Positions 54,218-63,746 are shown, counted from the stretch's first letter. The stretch: DNA of 64,000 nucleotides from Vibrio sp. D404a (GCF_030248535.1 NZ_JAHGAJ010000011.1:1-64000); one strand, 5' to 3'. Program-made: numbers and translations. Notes: generated from the letters alone by a model not told the origin.

Positions 54218-55175
54218 CGCAATCCCCCAGCGTTTTAAAGAAAGCCTCTACGCTTTTACGCAGCTCGCGTCGTTGCTTGCCTTCCCCTCGATAGATAAAG
54301 TGACCAGCCTCTAATACAAACAGCTCTTTATTCCCTTTGCAGGCGTTATAGGCACTGAATTGCCCGGGAGGTGCAACATAAGGGTCAAACATAGCGAGCC
54401 CCCAATGTGAGGGTTGAGTAATAAATTTTGCGGCACATGAGGTATCGAAATAGGGCAGGTTGCGGGCGAGCAGGGCTTGATTCCCAAAATCAATCAATGC
54501 CTGTGTGCTGCCAATCGTAGGCATAGTTAAGCGCAGCGATACATTACCAAAGGTTGGCACATGAAAGTGACAGCGTTTGATGCGCTTATCAAAAGCAGTG
54601 GCGAAGATGGCAAGTCCGCCACCTAGGCTGTTGCCGATCATACCTACCTTGTATTTCAGGTTTGGGTAAAGCGTTAACAGCGCAGAGATACCACACCACA
54701 AGTCTTGAACACATCCGCCTAAAATGTAGTGCTCTCGGTCTTGAACATTATGAAGAACGTGCCAATAGGGATCGTCTGAGATCGGAGGGTGTGGGCTGCG
54801 ACTAATGCCACGAACGCAAGGGACCAAAATCGCGGTATGCTTTAATCGCCAGCTGGTGTCAGGCTCATCAAGTCCGCCATAGCCATGTGCCCAAACCACC
54901 GCGCAGTTGATCTCTTCTTTCTCGGGCAACAACAACCAGCCACCGATGCGAATGCCATCCGTTGAGTTGTAGTAGCAGTCAAAAACACGCCAGTGATTCA
55001 CAATACGTCCAGTGTCTTGCAAGCTAACATAGGGCGTCACCTGCAGTGCTCGCTCATACTTCTGTTGCCAAAAGTAGGCGAAGTCCGCTGGCGTAATACT
55101 CGCTTCAACTTGTAAGAGTTGGTCTAGGTCGTATCCATAGGTCGGATCGAAGTCGTAATTGTGTTTAAAAGTCAC
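54207..55175 (-). CDS. Acetyl-xylan esterase / cephalosporin deacetylase family hydrolase
   Basis: A 322-residue alpha/beta hydrolase of the AXE1 family. The full triad is visible: Ser183 in GNSLGGG, Asp264 in AMFDPYVAPP (the family DxxxPP motif) and His292 in EAGHF. It has a WAHGYGGLDEPD oxyanion region near 96-106. AXE1 enzymes remove acetyl groups from small sugars or antibiotics. There is no signal peptide, so it acts in the cytoplasm. It is the first of two overlapping esterase genes. Confidence 0.87.
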   Translation of the reverse strand: MTFKHNYDFDPTYGYDLDQLLQVEASITPADFAYFWQQKYERALQVTPYVSLQDTGRIVNHWRVFDCYYNSTDGIRIGGWLLLPEKEEINCAVVWAHGYGGLDEPDTSWRLKHTAILVPCVRGISRSPHPPISDDPYWHVLHNVQDREHYILGGCVQDLWCGISALLTLYPNLKYKVGMIGNSLGGGLAIFATAFDKRIKRCHFHVPTFGNVSLRLTMPTIGSTQALIDFGNQALLARNLPYFDTSCAAKFITQPSHWGLAMFDPYVAPPGQFSAYNACKGNKELFVLEAGHFIYRGEGKQRRELRKSVEAFFKTLGDCDES

Positions 55176-55388
55176 GGGTGTCTCGCTACGGTTTATTAGC
55201 GTGGAAAGAAAAACAATAATGATTTCATGTTACATGTTTATTGCGAACACCGTGTTTGAGCTAATCCACAAACTTATTTGAATAGTGGTTCACTTGATTT
55301 GGCTGAAATGACGGTGCCTTCTTTATTTATAGACCGACAAATAGCACCCTATCCAGTTGAAATGTAATTAAATTAAGAAGGAATGATA

Positions 55389-55416
55389 AAGAAAAAGCCG
55401 CCACAGGGGCGACTTT
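55389..55416 (-). terminator. Terminator of the EamA transporter gene
   Basis: On the minus strand AAAGTCGCC, CCTGT loop, GGCGGCTTTTTCTTT form a stem with one G-U pair and a T run just after the EamA stop. Confidence 0.75.
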
Positions 55417-55444
55417 ATACATAAAGAGGATAAGACCTAACTGC

Positions 55445-56347
55445 TTATGCACTTTTTTTAAACGGCTTGAGCAGCTGCTTTCCAAACACATTGATAAGTG
55501 CGCCCGTCACAATCAGACCACCGCCAAGATAAGTCCAAATTGATGGTACTTCATTGAATATCCATACGCCCAATAGCGCTGAGAATACGATTTGCACATA
55601 AGAGTATGCTGACGCTTTGCCTGCCGCTTGAGTCTGCATCGCTTTGGTTAGGCCGTATTGACCAATCTGAGTAAACACGCCGACAAGTACTAGCATCACA
55701 GTGATGAAAAGACTTGGCCACACAAAGTCGTTCCAGATCAGTGCCAGTGATACCGGTAGCGCAACCAAGGGAAAGTAGAAAATAATCACTGAGCTGTCTT
55801 CGGTCTGGCTCAGCCTGCGTACAATCACATAGGCGATAGAACTACCAAATGCGCCAATCAGAGCAATCATGATGCTAAATAGCGGCAGGTCGTTGGTGAT
55901 GTCGCTGCTCATATTGGGTTGAACCATGACAAAAAGACCAGCAAGGCAGAAGGCAATGCAGATCATAGTCGATGTCTGTATGCGCTCTTTGAGAAATAAA
56001 ACACCGAGTAGAGCAGTAAATACGGGATGAACGTATTGAAGAATGGTTGCTTCTGCCAGTGGTAAGGTGGTGACGGCGTAGTAAACACACATTAAAGCCG
56101 CAGTACCTACTGCGCCTCGGACAAATAGCAGCGGCTTGTTGTTACCCCAAACTGAAATCCCTTTTCGCTTCACATCGACGTAGCTAATGATCAGTGAGAC
56201 CAGAGCCCTAGCCGCGACAATCTCAAACACCGGAATACCGTAGTTACTCACGTACTTTACACACGCTGACATCAGTGCAAAACCTAATGCTGAGAGCAAC
56301 ATAAAGCGAACCCCAACGGGGATGAATGAAAATGATAGTGAAGGCAT
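55445..56347 (-). CDS. DMT-superfamily EamA transporter
   Basis: A 300-residue inner-membrane transporter with ten predicted helices in two EamA repeats (about 14-148 and 160-290). Signatures are ALGFALMSACVKYVSNYGIPVFEIVAARAL, LPLAEATILQYVHPVFTALLGVLFLKERI and SYVQIVFSALLGVWIFNEVPSI. Family members usually export amino acids or other metabolites; substrate unknown. It stands alone with its own terminator. Confidence 0.9.
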   Translation of the reverse strand: MPSLSFSFIPVGVRFMLLSALGFALMSACVKYVSNYGIPVFEIVAARALVSLIISYVDVKRKGISVWGNNKPLLFVRGAVGTAALMCVYYAVTTLPLAEATILQYVHPVFTALLGVLFLKERIQTSTMICIAFCLAGLFVMVQPNMSSDITNDLPLFSIMIALIGAFGSSIAYVIVRRLSQTEDSSVIIFYFPLVALPVSLALIWNDFVWPSLFITVMLVLVGVFTQIGQYGLTKAMQTQAAGKASAYSYVQIVFSALLGVWIFNEVPSIWTYLGGGLIVTGALINVFGKQLLKPFKKSA

Positions 56348-56552
56348 ACGGTCGTCTTTGTGAGTTATATAAGAGCTGAAATCGAATCATACCCTAATTG
56401 CGTTGCTGGAACGTAAGCGAATTGAAAATTATTCCCTTTTGACCGTTCAACCTCATTCGACTATTTGGGCATTATTAGTGTTCGAAAATCATACTGGACA
56501 AGTTTCTTATAACCTCTTACTTTGGTCTTAATTTCACAAATAAGGACAGTTT

Positions 56553-56933
56553 ATGTTTAGCCATGTTTTTCTAGGTGTACAAAGTATCGAGAGAGCAAAA
56601 TCATTTTACGATGCGACACTAGCAGCGTTAGGGCAGGGCGAGGGTGTGGTTGACCCCAAAGGTCGTTGCCTCTACTTATCAGAACACGGTGTGTTGGGGT
56701 TAACTCAACCTATTAATGGCGACCCTGCCAGTGTTGGTAACGGAATGACAGTGGGCTTTGTTGCGACTTCACCAGAAGCGGTCGATGAATGACACCGTAT
56801 CGGCTTAGCAAATGGTGGCACCAGTATTGAAGATGCGCCGGGAATAAGAGACTCAGGCGTTCGTCGACTTTACATGGCTTATTTGCGTGATCCCGATGGC
56901 AATAAGGTCTGTGCGACCCATTTTATGCCATAG
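56553..56933 (+). pseudogene. VOC/glyoxalase-family protein broken by one in-frame stop
   Basis: Residues 1-79 read MFSHVFLGVQSIERAKSFYDATLAALGQG... then codon 80 (56790-56792) is TGA. The same frame then continues for 46 codons (HRIGLANGGTSIEDAPGIR, YMAYLRDPDGNKVC) to a TAG at 56931-56933, which completes a normal 126-codon VOC fold. Related VOC proteins have tryptophan at this place (AWH), so TGG to TGA is the likely change. It appears recently inactivated. A base-call error is the main alternative. Confidence 0.85.
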
Positions 56934-56973
56934 TTGCATATACTAATGGTAGAGGCCAAGTTAGGAGAGTTAG

Positions 56974-57378
56974 ATGGAACATAACGAACGTTTTTACGAG
57001 AGCTTTGAGCGATGCCGAATTGACCAAGAGTTTCTAGAGTCATTCTTGGCGGATTTCTGTGAGCACAACCCACGGTTTTCGGAGCGATTCGCCAATGTCG
57101 GGTTAGAGCAGCAAACCAAGATGCTCAAAGCTTCAATCATCTTGATCTATAACTCTTCTGGTTTACCAAGTGTGCGAAATTCCGTAAAGCGCTTGGGTAA
57201 ACAGCATAAAGATTTAGGAATGCACATCTCTGAGCAAGAGCTTAATGAGTGGTTTCAATCTCTCCTCAATACGGTCAAAAAATTCGACCCGCACTATGAT
57301 GCGCAGGTCGAACAAGCCTGGACAGAAACACTCGATGTCGGCCTCAAAATCATGAAGCAAGAGTGTGTTGTTAAATAA
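56974..57378 (+). CDS. Single-domain globin
   Basis: A 134-residue globin-fold protein of the bacterial type. The probable proximal histidine is His78 in RLGKQHKDLGMHISEQEL, fitting the pattern LxxxHxxxG. His84 is an alternative. The chain is all-helical, with FYESFERC and the C-terminal helix AQVEQAWTETLDVGLKIM. It could bind haem and sense or handle oxygen or nitric oxide; no output domain is attached. It is 40 bases after the broken VOC gene. Confidence 0.82.
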   Translation: MEHNERFYESFERCRIDQEFLESFLADFCEHNPRFSERFANVGLEQQTKMLKASIILIYNSSGLPSVRNSVKRLGKQHKDLGMHISEQELNEWFQSLLNTVKKFDPHYDAQVEQAWTETLDVGLKIMKQECVVK

Positions 57379-57398
57379 GCCTCGTATAGCACGAGGCT
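57378..57398 (+). terminator. Hairpin at the end of the globin gene
   Basis: AGCCTCGT, ATAGC loop, ACGAGGCT begins at the last base of the stop codon. Only a weak T stretch follows, so termination is probable but not certain. Confidence 0.5.
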
Positions 57399-57444
57399 AT
57401 TGTATCGTTGGCTAGAGATTATTAGCGAACGATTAGCAGGGCTA

Positions 57445-58014
57445 TTAGAAAGTGAAGCCTGCTTGAATTCCTAATACTGATTCCGTTGTGTACCAGCCAC
57501 TTGAGCCACCAAATTCGTACCAATCAAATCCTACGCGAGTTAGTAATTTAGAGTTTCCAAATACAGGTTGTGTTGATTTGTATTCTGCACCAATACCATA
57601 AGTTAAACCAATATCGCTATGGGAGCCTTTTGACACCTCGCTGTTTTGGTTAGAGTAGTTGAAGGTCAATTTTGTGTCTGAGTGTGAGAAGAACAAACCG
57701 GCTTTACCAAAAATAGCGAAATTGTTACTAAAACTGTGTTTGTACATAGGGGCTACTGAGAACATCAAAGTATCGAACTTCTCTTTTTTCTCAATAGTGT
57801 CATTACCATTATTGTAGCTATAGGTGTCATCTAAGCTAATCGCAAGCAACGTTGATTCAACATGCCAATTGCTGTGCATGATTTGACTACCGAAGGTGAA
57901 TTGACCACCGACATCACCACTATCAATGCCTACGCCACCCAAAGCATACATCTCATTTGATGCTAGTGCTGAAGTTGACGCCATAATACACATTGCTAAA
58001 ACTAATTTTTTCAT
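57445..58014 (-). CDS. Small outer-membrane beta-barrel protein
   Basis: A 189-residue protein with a signal peptide (about 1-18, ends ALA) and an eight-strand-like barrel ending in aromatic GIQAGFTF, as needed for outer-membrane insertion. It resembles OmpW/OmpX-size porin-family proteins (YSNQNSEVSKGSHSDIGLTYGIGAEY). Function unknown. The start at 58014 gives a standard signal peptide (MKKLVLAMCIMASTSALA); an upstream ATG at 58086 does not. Confidence 0.82.
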   Translation of the reverse strand: MKKLVLAMCIMASTSALASNEMYALGGVGIDSGDVGGQFTFGSQIMHSNWHVESTLLAISLDDTYSYNNGNDTIEKKEKFDTLMFSVAPMYKHSFSNNFAIFGKAGLFFSHSDTKLTFNYSNQNSEVSKGSHSDIGLTYGIGAEYKSTQPVFGNSKLLTRVGFDWYEFGGSSGWYTTESVLGIQAGFTF

Positions 58015-58239
58015 TGTTGTCACTCTAGTTGATAAATTTCGGGAGAGGATTCTAGTGATATTTTGAAAATAAAAAACACCGTTCAAATAGGTTTAAGAGC
58101 AATTAAATTTATCAATAACTAAGCTGGTGGTTTTGAAGGGGGTAATTACATTTTTTTAGATGTGATGGGTGAGGGTGTTGCAAGTCTTAGGTTCTGATTA
58201 TTAATGGTTTATTTTATGTCTTCTATCTAAAATAGACTA

Positions 58240-58274
58240 AAAAAGCCCTAGAAAATTAACTGTTTCTAGAGCTT
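58240..58274 (-). terminator. Terminator of the 58369-59142 gene
   Basis: On the minus strand AAGCTCTAGAAA and TTTCTAGGGCTTTTTT pair around ACAGTTAA-like loop bases and end in a T run. It lies about 95 bases after the outer-membrane protein gene. The remaining gap 58015-58239 and 58275-58368 is AT-rich with no gene visible. Confidence 0.7.
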
Positions 58275-58368
58275 AAATAGGATTGAATTAGGGGGTGTTT
58301 TAATAGAAGTTAAACACAAACCACGGTTAGTATGCGAGTTGGTGTTCACTGGTAAAGAAAATACTGAT

Positions 58369-59142
58369 TTAAAAATGAGCAGCCCAGCCGATGAGGAACC
58401 CCTGTGATGCGGTGTCATACTCAAAGGTCCCTTTGTTTTCGTAATCAACCCAGGTCGATTTGTAGGCGATGTTCAAGTCAGACCAATCGTTAATTTGATA
58501 GCGTGCACCGAGAAGCAAACCTGAAGTAAAGTTGGTATCGCTGCCTAGGCCAATATCAAGGCTTGCATGTGTTTTCCAACTAGCATTGAGTTCTTGTGTC
58601 CAACGCACCCCAACCAGATAATCGATCCAATCCTCTTCCAATGAACGCGAGTTATTGATCAAACCTCCACCACCAGTAGAGTAAAGTTTGGTATCGATGT
58701 CGTTGTCCCACCATCGAAAACCCACCATGTAGTCGATCATACCGAAGTCGTATTGATAACGTTTAAAACCCTTGGTTTCGAGTACGCCTTGCCTGATGTC
58801 TACTTCGCCTTTCAACAACCCTAAATTGCTCCAAATAGAATCGGCTTTACCACTGAGCTTCATAAAGCTGTAGTCAATATAATAGCCCCATTGATTGTCG
58901 TAGATGCCCTCGAGTCTCAACATGGCGCCCATGTCTAGATGATCCATGATAAACGAAGGATCTACATCAACGTCGGTAGAGAGGTTTGCAATCGAGGTGT
59001 CACCACGAATATTAAGAGCCAACGCGTAGATCTCTACGCTGTGCTGCCATTTCTTTGTTGAATCACGACCCTCGTCACTTTGAGCTTCTGAGATTAAGCC
59101 CGTACAGATAACAGGAGCAAGTAAGTATTTCCATTGAGCCAT
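58369..59142 (-). CDS. Outer-membrane barrel protein beside the sulfatase operon
   Basis: A 257-residue exported protein with a signal peptide (about 1-22) and a strand-rich chain ending in WAAHF, with a terminal Phe. Repeated aromatic/aspartate motifs (YDFGMIDYMVGFRWWDND, DWIDYLVGVRW) fit a barrel with aromatic girdles. I do not recognise a named family. The start at 59142 has AGGGA seven bases upstream; 59166 is an alternative. It is divergent from the DUF4345-sulfatase operon. Confidence 0.8.
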   Translation of the reverse strand: MAQWKYLLAPVICTGLISEAQSDEGRDSTKKWQHSVEIYALALNIRGDTSIANLSTDVDVDPSFIMDHLDMGAMLRLEGIYDNQWGYYIDYSFMKLSGKADSIWSNLGLLKGEVDIRQGVLETKGFKRYQYDFGMIDYMVGFRWWDNDIDTKLYSTGGGGLINNSRSLEEDWIDYLVGVRWTQELNASWKTHASLDIGLGSDTNFTSGLLLGARYQINDWSDLNIAYKSTWVDYENKGTFEYDTASQGFLIGWAAHF

Positions 59143-59282
59143 ATAAATATCCCTATAACGTTTCAATGTTCGAATGAATGACTGAATAACTATGACAAGA
59201 AACTTATTTGTTAGATATGCAACTTGTTTAAAATTGATTGTAGGCTATGTTTTCTAAAACAGGTCAAATAAAGAGCAATCGC

Positions 59283-59672
59283 ATGAATCCACAGAGTATT
59301 TTTCTCATTGTTGCTGCCATTGGGCTAACACCCATTGCCCTCTCTTATGGCTATGCGCCAACGGTCTCCCTTGATTATCTTTTCGCTATTGATGCTACCC
59401 CAGTTAACGTTTCTCACATCTTTAGAGCGGTAATGGGGCTGTATTTGGCTTTGGTGCTTTTCTGGCTTTCTGGCGCAATGATTCAAAAGTATCGTCTTCC
59501 TGCTCTTTATAGTTTGGTCATCTTCATGCTAGGTCTTGCTGCTGGACGAGTGTTCAGCTTGGTGGTCGATGGCATGCCACATTGGTTGTTAGTGGTGTAT
59601 CTGGTGCTTGAGATTGGCTTTGGCTTGGTGGGAATAAAAATGATCAATAACGAACAGTCTAAAACTGCATAA
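59283..59672 (+). CDS. DUF4345 family membrane protein
   Basis: A 129-residue inner-membrane protein with four helices (about 4-22, 42-64, 72-90, 96-116), matching DUF4345 (HIFRAVMGLYLALVLFWLSGA, RVFSLVVDGMPHWLLVVY). Function unknown; the family is small and often sits beside metabolic enzymes. The start at 59283 has AAGAG upstream. It precedes the sulfatase gene by 10 bases, so they form one operon. Confidence 0.88.
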   Translation: MNPQSIFLIVAAIGLTPIALSYGYAPTVSLDYLFAIDATPVNVSHIFRAVMGLYLALVLFWLSGAMIQKYRLPALYSLVIFMLGLAAGRVFSLVVDGMPHWLLVVYLVLEIGFGLVGIKMINNEQSKTA

Positions 59673-59682
59673 GGAACAAACT

Positions 59683-61185
59683 ATGAAAAGGATGCTTCAC
59701 TTGCTGCTGATGGTGGTCTTAGGGAGTTGGTCACTGTCCGCTTTCTCGGCTCAAGATAAACCAAACATCTTTGTGATCTTTACTGATGACATCGGCATTT
59801 CTAACTTGAGTGCCTACCATAATGGCGTCATGAGTAGTCAGACACCGAACATCGATAGCATTGCTGAAAAGGGCATGCTGCTCACGGATTACTACGCACA
59901 GCCATCATGTACTGCTGGGCGCTCTGCGTTCTTAACAGGTCAACTTCCTGTGCGAACGGGCATGCACACAGTAGGCTTGCCGGGAGGGCCTGTAGGATTA
60001 CACGCCGATACACCAACACTGCCAGAAATTCTCAAAACCATGGGGTATGTGACAGGTCAGTTCGGTAAAAACCACTTAGGTGACCGTGATGAATTCTTAC
60101 CAACAATGCACGGCTTTGATGAGTATTGGGGCTGGTTGTATCACTTGAATGCGATGGAATACACCGAAGATCCAGACTGGCCAAAAGATGGCTCGTTAGA
60201 TGCCTTCGCACCTCGTAACGTGATTTACGCGAAATCCGATGGCAAAGGCGGTCAAACCATTGAAGACGATGGCGCGCTAACTATCGAGCGTATGCGTACT
60301 CTGGATGATGAAGTGAATAAACACGCCATTAACTTTATCGAAAGAGCGGTTGAGGCGGATAAGCCATTCTTCACTTGGTATTGTCCATCACGTGGTCACG
60401 TTTGGACGCACCTTTCACCTGAATACGAAGCCATGCTCGGCCAAAATGGTTGGGGGCTTCAAGAAGTGGTGATGAAAGATCTCGATGATCATGTCGGTGA
60501 AATGATGGCGAAAATGGAAGAGCTCGGTATCGCTGACAACACCATCATCATTTTCACTGCGGATAACGGCCCTGAAATCATGACATGGCCAGACGGTGGC
60601 ATGACGCCATACCACGGTGAGAAAGGTACAACGTGGGAAGGTGGCGTTCGTGCACCTGCTCTCGTGAGTTGGCCGGGTAAAATTCCTGCTGGTAGCGTGG
60701 GTAACGGTATTTTTGATGGCATGGACTGGTTACCAACGCTTGTTGCAGCTGCTGGTGGTCCTGCAGATCTGAAAGAGAAAATGCTCAAAGGTCACGATGG
60801 ATTTAAAGCACACCTAGACGGCTATAACCAAGTCGATATGTTGACTGAGAAAGGTGAGTCGAATCGTAAAGAGATTTACTACTACGAACGAGACAAGCTA
60901 CAAGCGGTTCGAGTAGGAGATTGGAAGGCGCATTTCGTGGTACAGAATCATGGTTGGAGTGGCCCGAAAGAAGAGCTTAATGCACCGCTACTGTTTAACT
61001 TACGTCGAGATCCTTACGAGCGAGCAGCGGAAGAATCAGGCATGTACTTGAAGTGGATGGGGCAGAAGATGTGGGCATTTGGCCCTGCGCAAGCGGCTGT
61101 ACAGCAACATCTAGCGACCTTCAAAGAGTGGCCACCTAAAACGCCAGAAACTCAGCCAGACAATACCGGTGGTGTGGGTAATTAA
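59683..61185 (+). CDS. Arylsulfatase-type periplasmic sulfatase
   Basis: A 500-residue exported sulfatase. The signal peptide ends near FSA (23). Metal ligands include Asp35-Asp36 in FTDDIGIS. The catalytic motif is PSCTAGRSAFLTGQ, with Cys76 to be converted to formylglycine, Ala78 and Arg80 (CxAxR type). FGKNHLGD and FTADNGPE supply further active-site residues. No formylglycine-generating enzyme is in the window, so one elsewhere must activate it. Substrate is a sulfate ester, aryl or carbohydrate. It is coupled to DUF4345 and ends at a terminator. Confidence 0.93.
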   Translation: MKRMLHLLLMVVLGSWSLSAFSAQDKPNIFVIFTDDIGISNLSAYHNGVMSSQTPNIDSIAEKGMLLTDYYAQPSCTAGRSAFLTGQLPVRTGMHTVGLPGGPVGLHADTPTLPEILKTMGYVTGQFGKNHLGDRDEFLPTMHGFDEYWGWLYHLNAMEYTEDPDWPKDGSLDAFAPRNVIYAKSDGKGGQTIEDDGALTIERMRTLDDEVNKHAINFIERAVEADKPFFTWYCPSRGHVWTHLSPEYEAMLGQNGWGLQEVVMKDLDDHVGEMMAKMEELGIADNTIIIFTADNGPEIMTWPDGGMTPYHGEKGTTWEGGVRAPALVSWPGKIPAGSVGNGIFDGMDWLPTLVAAAGGPADLKEKMLKGHDGFKAHLDGYNQVDMLTEKGESNRKEIYYYERDKLQAVRVGDWKAHFVVQNHGWSGPKEELNAPLLFNLRRDPYERAAEESGMYLKWMGQKMWAFGPAQAAVQQHLATFKEWPPKTPETQPDNTGGVGN

Positions 61186-61199
61186 TTAAATATCCAAAT

Positions 61200-61231
61200 A
61201 AAAATCCCGCTCTAGATGAGCGGGATTTTTT
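61200..61231 (+). terminator. Terminator of the sulfatase operon
   Basis: AAAAATCCCGCTC, TAGAT loop, GAGCGGGATTTTTT. The convergent LacI gene ends 26 bases later and can share it. Confidence 0.9.
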
Positions 61232-61256
61232 ATTCGAGAGTGTCTTAGTTTTGGTT

Positions 61257-62282
61257 CTATTTGAGCGTCGTTTTTCTCTCAATAAACTTCACCGGAACCA
61301 TGAGTTTTACTAGGCTAGTGTCTTGGTCTTGAATTTGGTTCACTACAATCTTTACTGACTCACGAGCAAGGCGTTTGAAATCTTGCTTGAACGTGGTGAG
61401 CTGGTAGTTAAGCCACTGCGTTTGAGGAATATCATCAAAACCAATCACTTGCAGATCTTCAGGGATGCGTAAGTTGAACTCTAATCGAGCTACGTCCATG
61501 ACTGCCATCGCCAAGTTATCCGTCGCGCAGAATATCGCTTCTGGCGTAGATGACTCTGCAAACATTGCTCTAATTGTTTCTAATGCATCAAGGTAGTCAT
61601 AATCCGCTTCGATAATGCGAGCTTGATTACCTGTTAGATCTTCGAACTCAGAGCAGAAGCCGGCTTCACGTTCGCCGTTGGTGTAAGTAGGGACATTACC
61701 GGTTAGGTAAACCGCTGACTTTGTTCCAACGCTATGCAAGTGCTGAGCGGCAACTTGGCCTGCTGCATAGTTGTCGCTTACGACATGGCTACTCTTAGTA
61801 CCTTCCACTACGCGTGCATACTGAACAATAGGGATGTCGAACTCTTCACACTCTTCATAAAGAGACTTATTGAAGGTTGCTGATGCGGCGATCACACCAT
61901 CGACTCGATATTGGAAGATGTTAGGAATCGAGTGGTTGTCGTTACCATCGACTTGCCACGGAATCAGTACTGCTGAGTAACCTTGCTTTTGCAACTCTGT
62001 TGAAATGAGTTGCAGGGTTTTCATGTGGATAGGGTAATCCGCATCTGGGAAAACCAATCCAATCAATTTAGATTCGTTGGTCGTCAGGCTTCGTGCAAAA
62101 GCGTTAGGGCGATAGTTGAGTGCTTTGGCGGCTTCAAATACTTTCTGCTTGGTCTTTTCAGAAACCGAACTGCCCGGGACAAACACACGAGAAACAGTAG
62201 ATTGGGAAACGCCAGCCAGTTTAGCGACATCTTTTGAAGTTACGGTTGCTTTCGGTACCGAAGCGTGTTTTGGAGAGTTCAT
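61257..62282 (-). CDS. LacI-family transcriptional regulator
   Basis: A 341-residue repressor with an N-terminal LacI HTH (about 14-60; VTSKDVAKLAGVSQSTVSRVFVPGSSVSEKTKQKV) and hinge YRPNAFARSL. The C-terminal sugar-binding domain (about 70-335) shows LIGLVFPDADYPIHMKTLQ and ICATDNLAMAVMDVARL-like stretches. It is convergent with the sulfatase operon and lies downstream of the porin on the same strand, so it may control either. The ligand is unknown. Confidence 0.92.
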   Translation of the reverse strand: MNSPKHASVPKATVTSKDVAKLAGVSQSTVSRVFVPGSSVSEKTKQKVFEAAKALNYRPNAFARSLTTNESKLIGLVFPDADYPIHMKTLQLISTELQKQGYSAVLIPWQVDGNDNHSIPNIFQYRVDGVIAASATFNKSLYEECEEFDIPIVQYARVVEGTKSSHVVSDNYAAGQVAAQHLHSVGTKSAVYLTGNVPTYTNGEREAGFCSEFEDLTGNQARIIEADYDYLDALETIRAMFAESSTPEAIFCATDNLAMAVMDVARLEFNLRIPEDLQVIGFDDIPQTQWLNYQLTTFKQDFKRLARESVKIVVNQIQDQDTSLVKLMVPVKFIERKTTLK

Positions 62283-62419
62283 AGACCATGCATTTTAAGC
62301 CGAATTAATGGCGTGTAGAGTATCATAAGTAGGTACGTATTCAAAAAAACAATGCACCCAAGTTCTATGTTAAATAAGGCTTGGGTGATCTAATTGGGTT
62401 GTAAGCTGGGTATAACCCA

Positions 62420-62462
62420 AAAAGCTCTGCCTCGTTAATGGGATAACGGGGCAGAGCTTTAT
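62420..62462 (-). terminator. Terminator of the porin gene
   Basis: AAAGCTCTGCC and GGCAGAGCTTT, with further pairing CGTTA/TAACG and one mismatch, form a long stem. A and T runs occur at both ends, so it can act on the minus strand after the porin. Confidence 0.8.
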
Positions 62463-62502
62463 TTAGGCAGTGGTTATACGACTTGGTCGTGAGAACCAGA
62501 GA

Positions 62503-63624
62503 TTAGAAGTAGTAACGGATACCTGCAGCGAACTGGTCATCACGGTTTTCGAATGTGTTACCAACAAGCTGATCTTTGCCTAGGTCGAATTGGTACTCAG
62601 TCCAAACTAGGAACTTGTTTTTCTGGAAGTGGTATTCAACGCCAGGAATAAGCAAGTTACGCTCATAGCCTTCTGTCTCGTCACCACGATCTTCCATGTA
62701 GTTATAGTTCAACGTAGGGCGTAGGCCATTTTCGAAGTGGTAGTATGTGTAGATTTCACCACCAAGGGTATCCATTAGTACATTGTTTGTTGTTGAAGTC
62801 TCAACAGACTCCCAGTTCTCGCCTACATGGAAAGTCGCACCAGCGTAGAAGCCGCCGTTGCTGTAGTTGGCACCCAACAGCATGATGCGCATGTTGTCGC
62901 CATCTTTAGCTCCTTCAACGCTAGTTGACAGGTCTGCTAATTCATTTTGATGGTAGGCCGCACCAAGTGTTACGCCATCAAACGGTTTGTAAGTGATCGA
63001 CGCACCCATACCGTTCTTCAAAGTAGCTGTTGCTCGATTGTCTGTTCCTGAATTTGAACTACGGTCTGAGCCAGACAGAGCAACGTCTTCACGTGTTGTT
63101 TGGTAAGTAAAGCCGTAGCTTACTTGGTCGTTGATTGAATTGCGGTAAGTGATGGAGTTTTCAGCACGGCCTGCACCTGAAGCAATACCCCAATCAGACA
63201 GGTTGTAAACACCTGAGCCACGAGTACCAAAGACACGGCCTAAGTCTGTGTACCATGCTACATCGTAGAAAGTAGACCACTGCTTAGTACCTGCAGCAAT
63301 CTTGCCGTATTTGTCGTGCTCTACGCCAGCGTATAGAAGTCGGTCGTAAATATTGTCGCCGTTAGCACCAGAATTGTAACCCCATTCAGCATGACCAAAA
63401 CCGGTCCAGCCGTTATCTAGGCCCATTTGACCTTTAAGGCCGAAACGAGAGCTACCGCTGTTCCATTCTCCGTTATGATCGCCACCTTTATCTTGGTAAC
63501 GAAGGTCAAAACGACCATCCAGTGTTAGGCTATCGCCCGCGTCATTGGTAAAGGTGTGCGCTGCAAAAGCAGAGCCCGAAGTAAGTGCTGTTAGGATCAC
63601 TGCAGAAAGAATCGACTTTTTCAT
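62503..63624 (-). CDS. General outer-membrane porin
   Basis: A 373-residue Gram-negative porin with a signal peptide (1-21, ends AFA) and sixteen-strand-like pattern. Signatures are GDSLTLDGRFDLRYQDKG, GSSRFGLKGQMGLDNGWTGFGHAEWGY and RLLYAGVEHDKYGKIAAGTK. It ends GIRYYF with a terminal Phe. It is in the OmpU/OmpC-like Gram-negative porin group. It lies upstream of the LacI gene and downstream of an NTF2-like gene, all on the minus strand. Confidence 0.9.
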   Translation of the reverse strand: MKKSILSAVILTALTSGSAFAAHTFTNDAGDSLTLDGRFDLRYQDKGGDHNGEWNSGSSRFGLKGQMGLDNGWTGFGHAEWGYNSGANGDNIYDRLLYAGVEHDKYGKIAAGTKQWSTFYDVAWYTDLGRVFGTRGSGVYNLSDWGIASGAGRAENSITYRNSINDQVSYGFTYQTTREDVALSGSDRSSNSGTDNRATATLKNGMGASITYKPFDGVTLGAAYHQNELADLSTSVEGAKDGDNMRIMLLGANYSNGGFYAGATFHVGENWESVETSTTNNVLMDTLGGEIYTYYHFENGLRPTLNYNYMEDRGDETEGYERNLLIPGVEYHFQKNKFLVWTEYQFDLGKDQLVGNTFENRDDQFAAGIRYYF

Positions 63625-63746
63625 TGTAATTCTCTTTATTCAGGCCGTAGAAAGCTACCGTGCTTTCAAGCCCGTTATATTAGTAATGGTTTGGCAGGGG
63701 GTGCCCATCCGTGAGGCACAAATTGATTATCTTGGGTGGAGCAAGT

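Noticed and set aside
56790..56792. TGA as a selenocysteine codon in the VOC gene
   Set aside because: Relatives have tryptophan, not cysteine, at this place, and no clear SECIS-type hairpin follows directly; a nonsense change is simpler.
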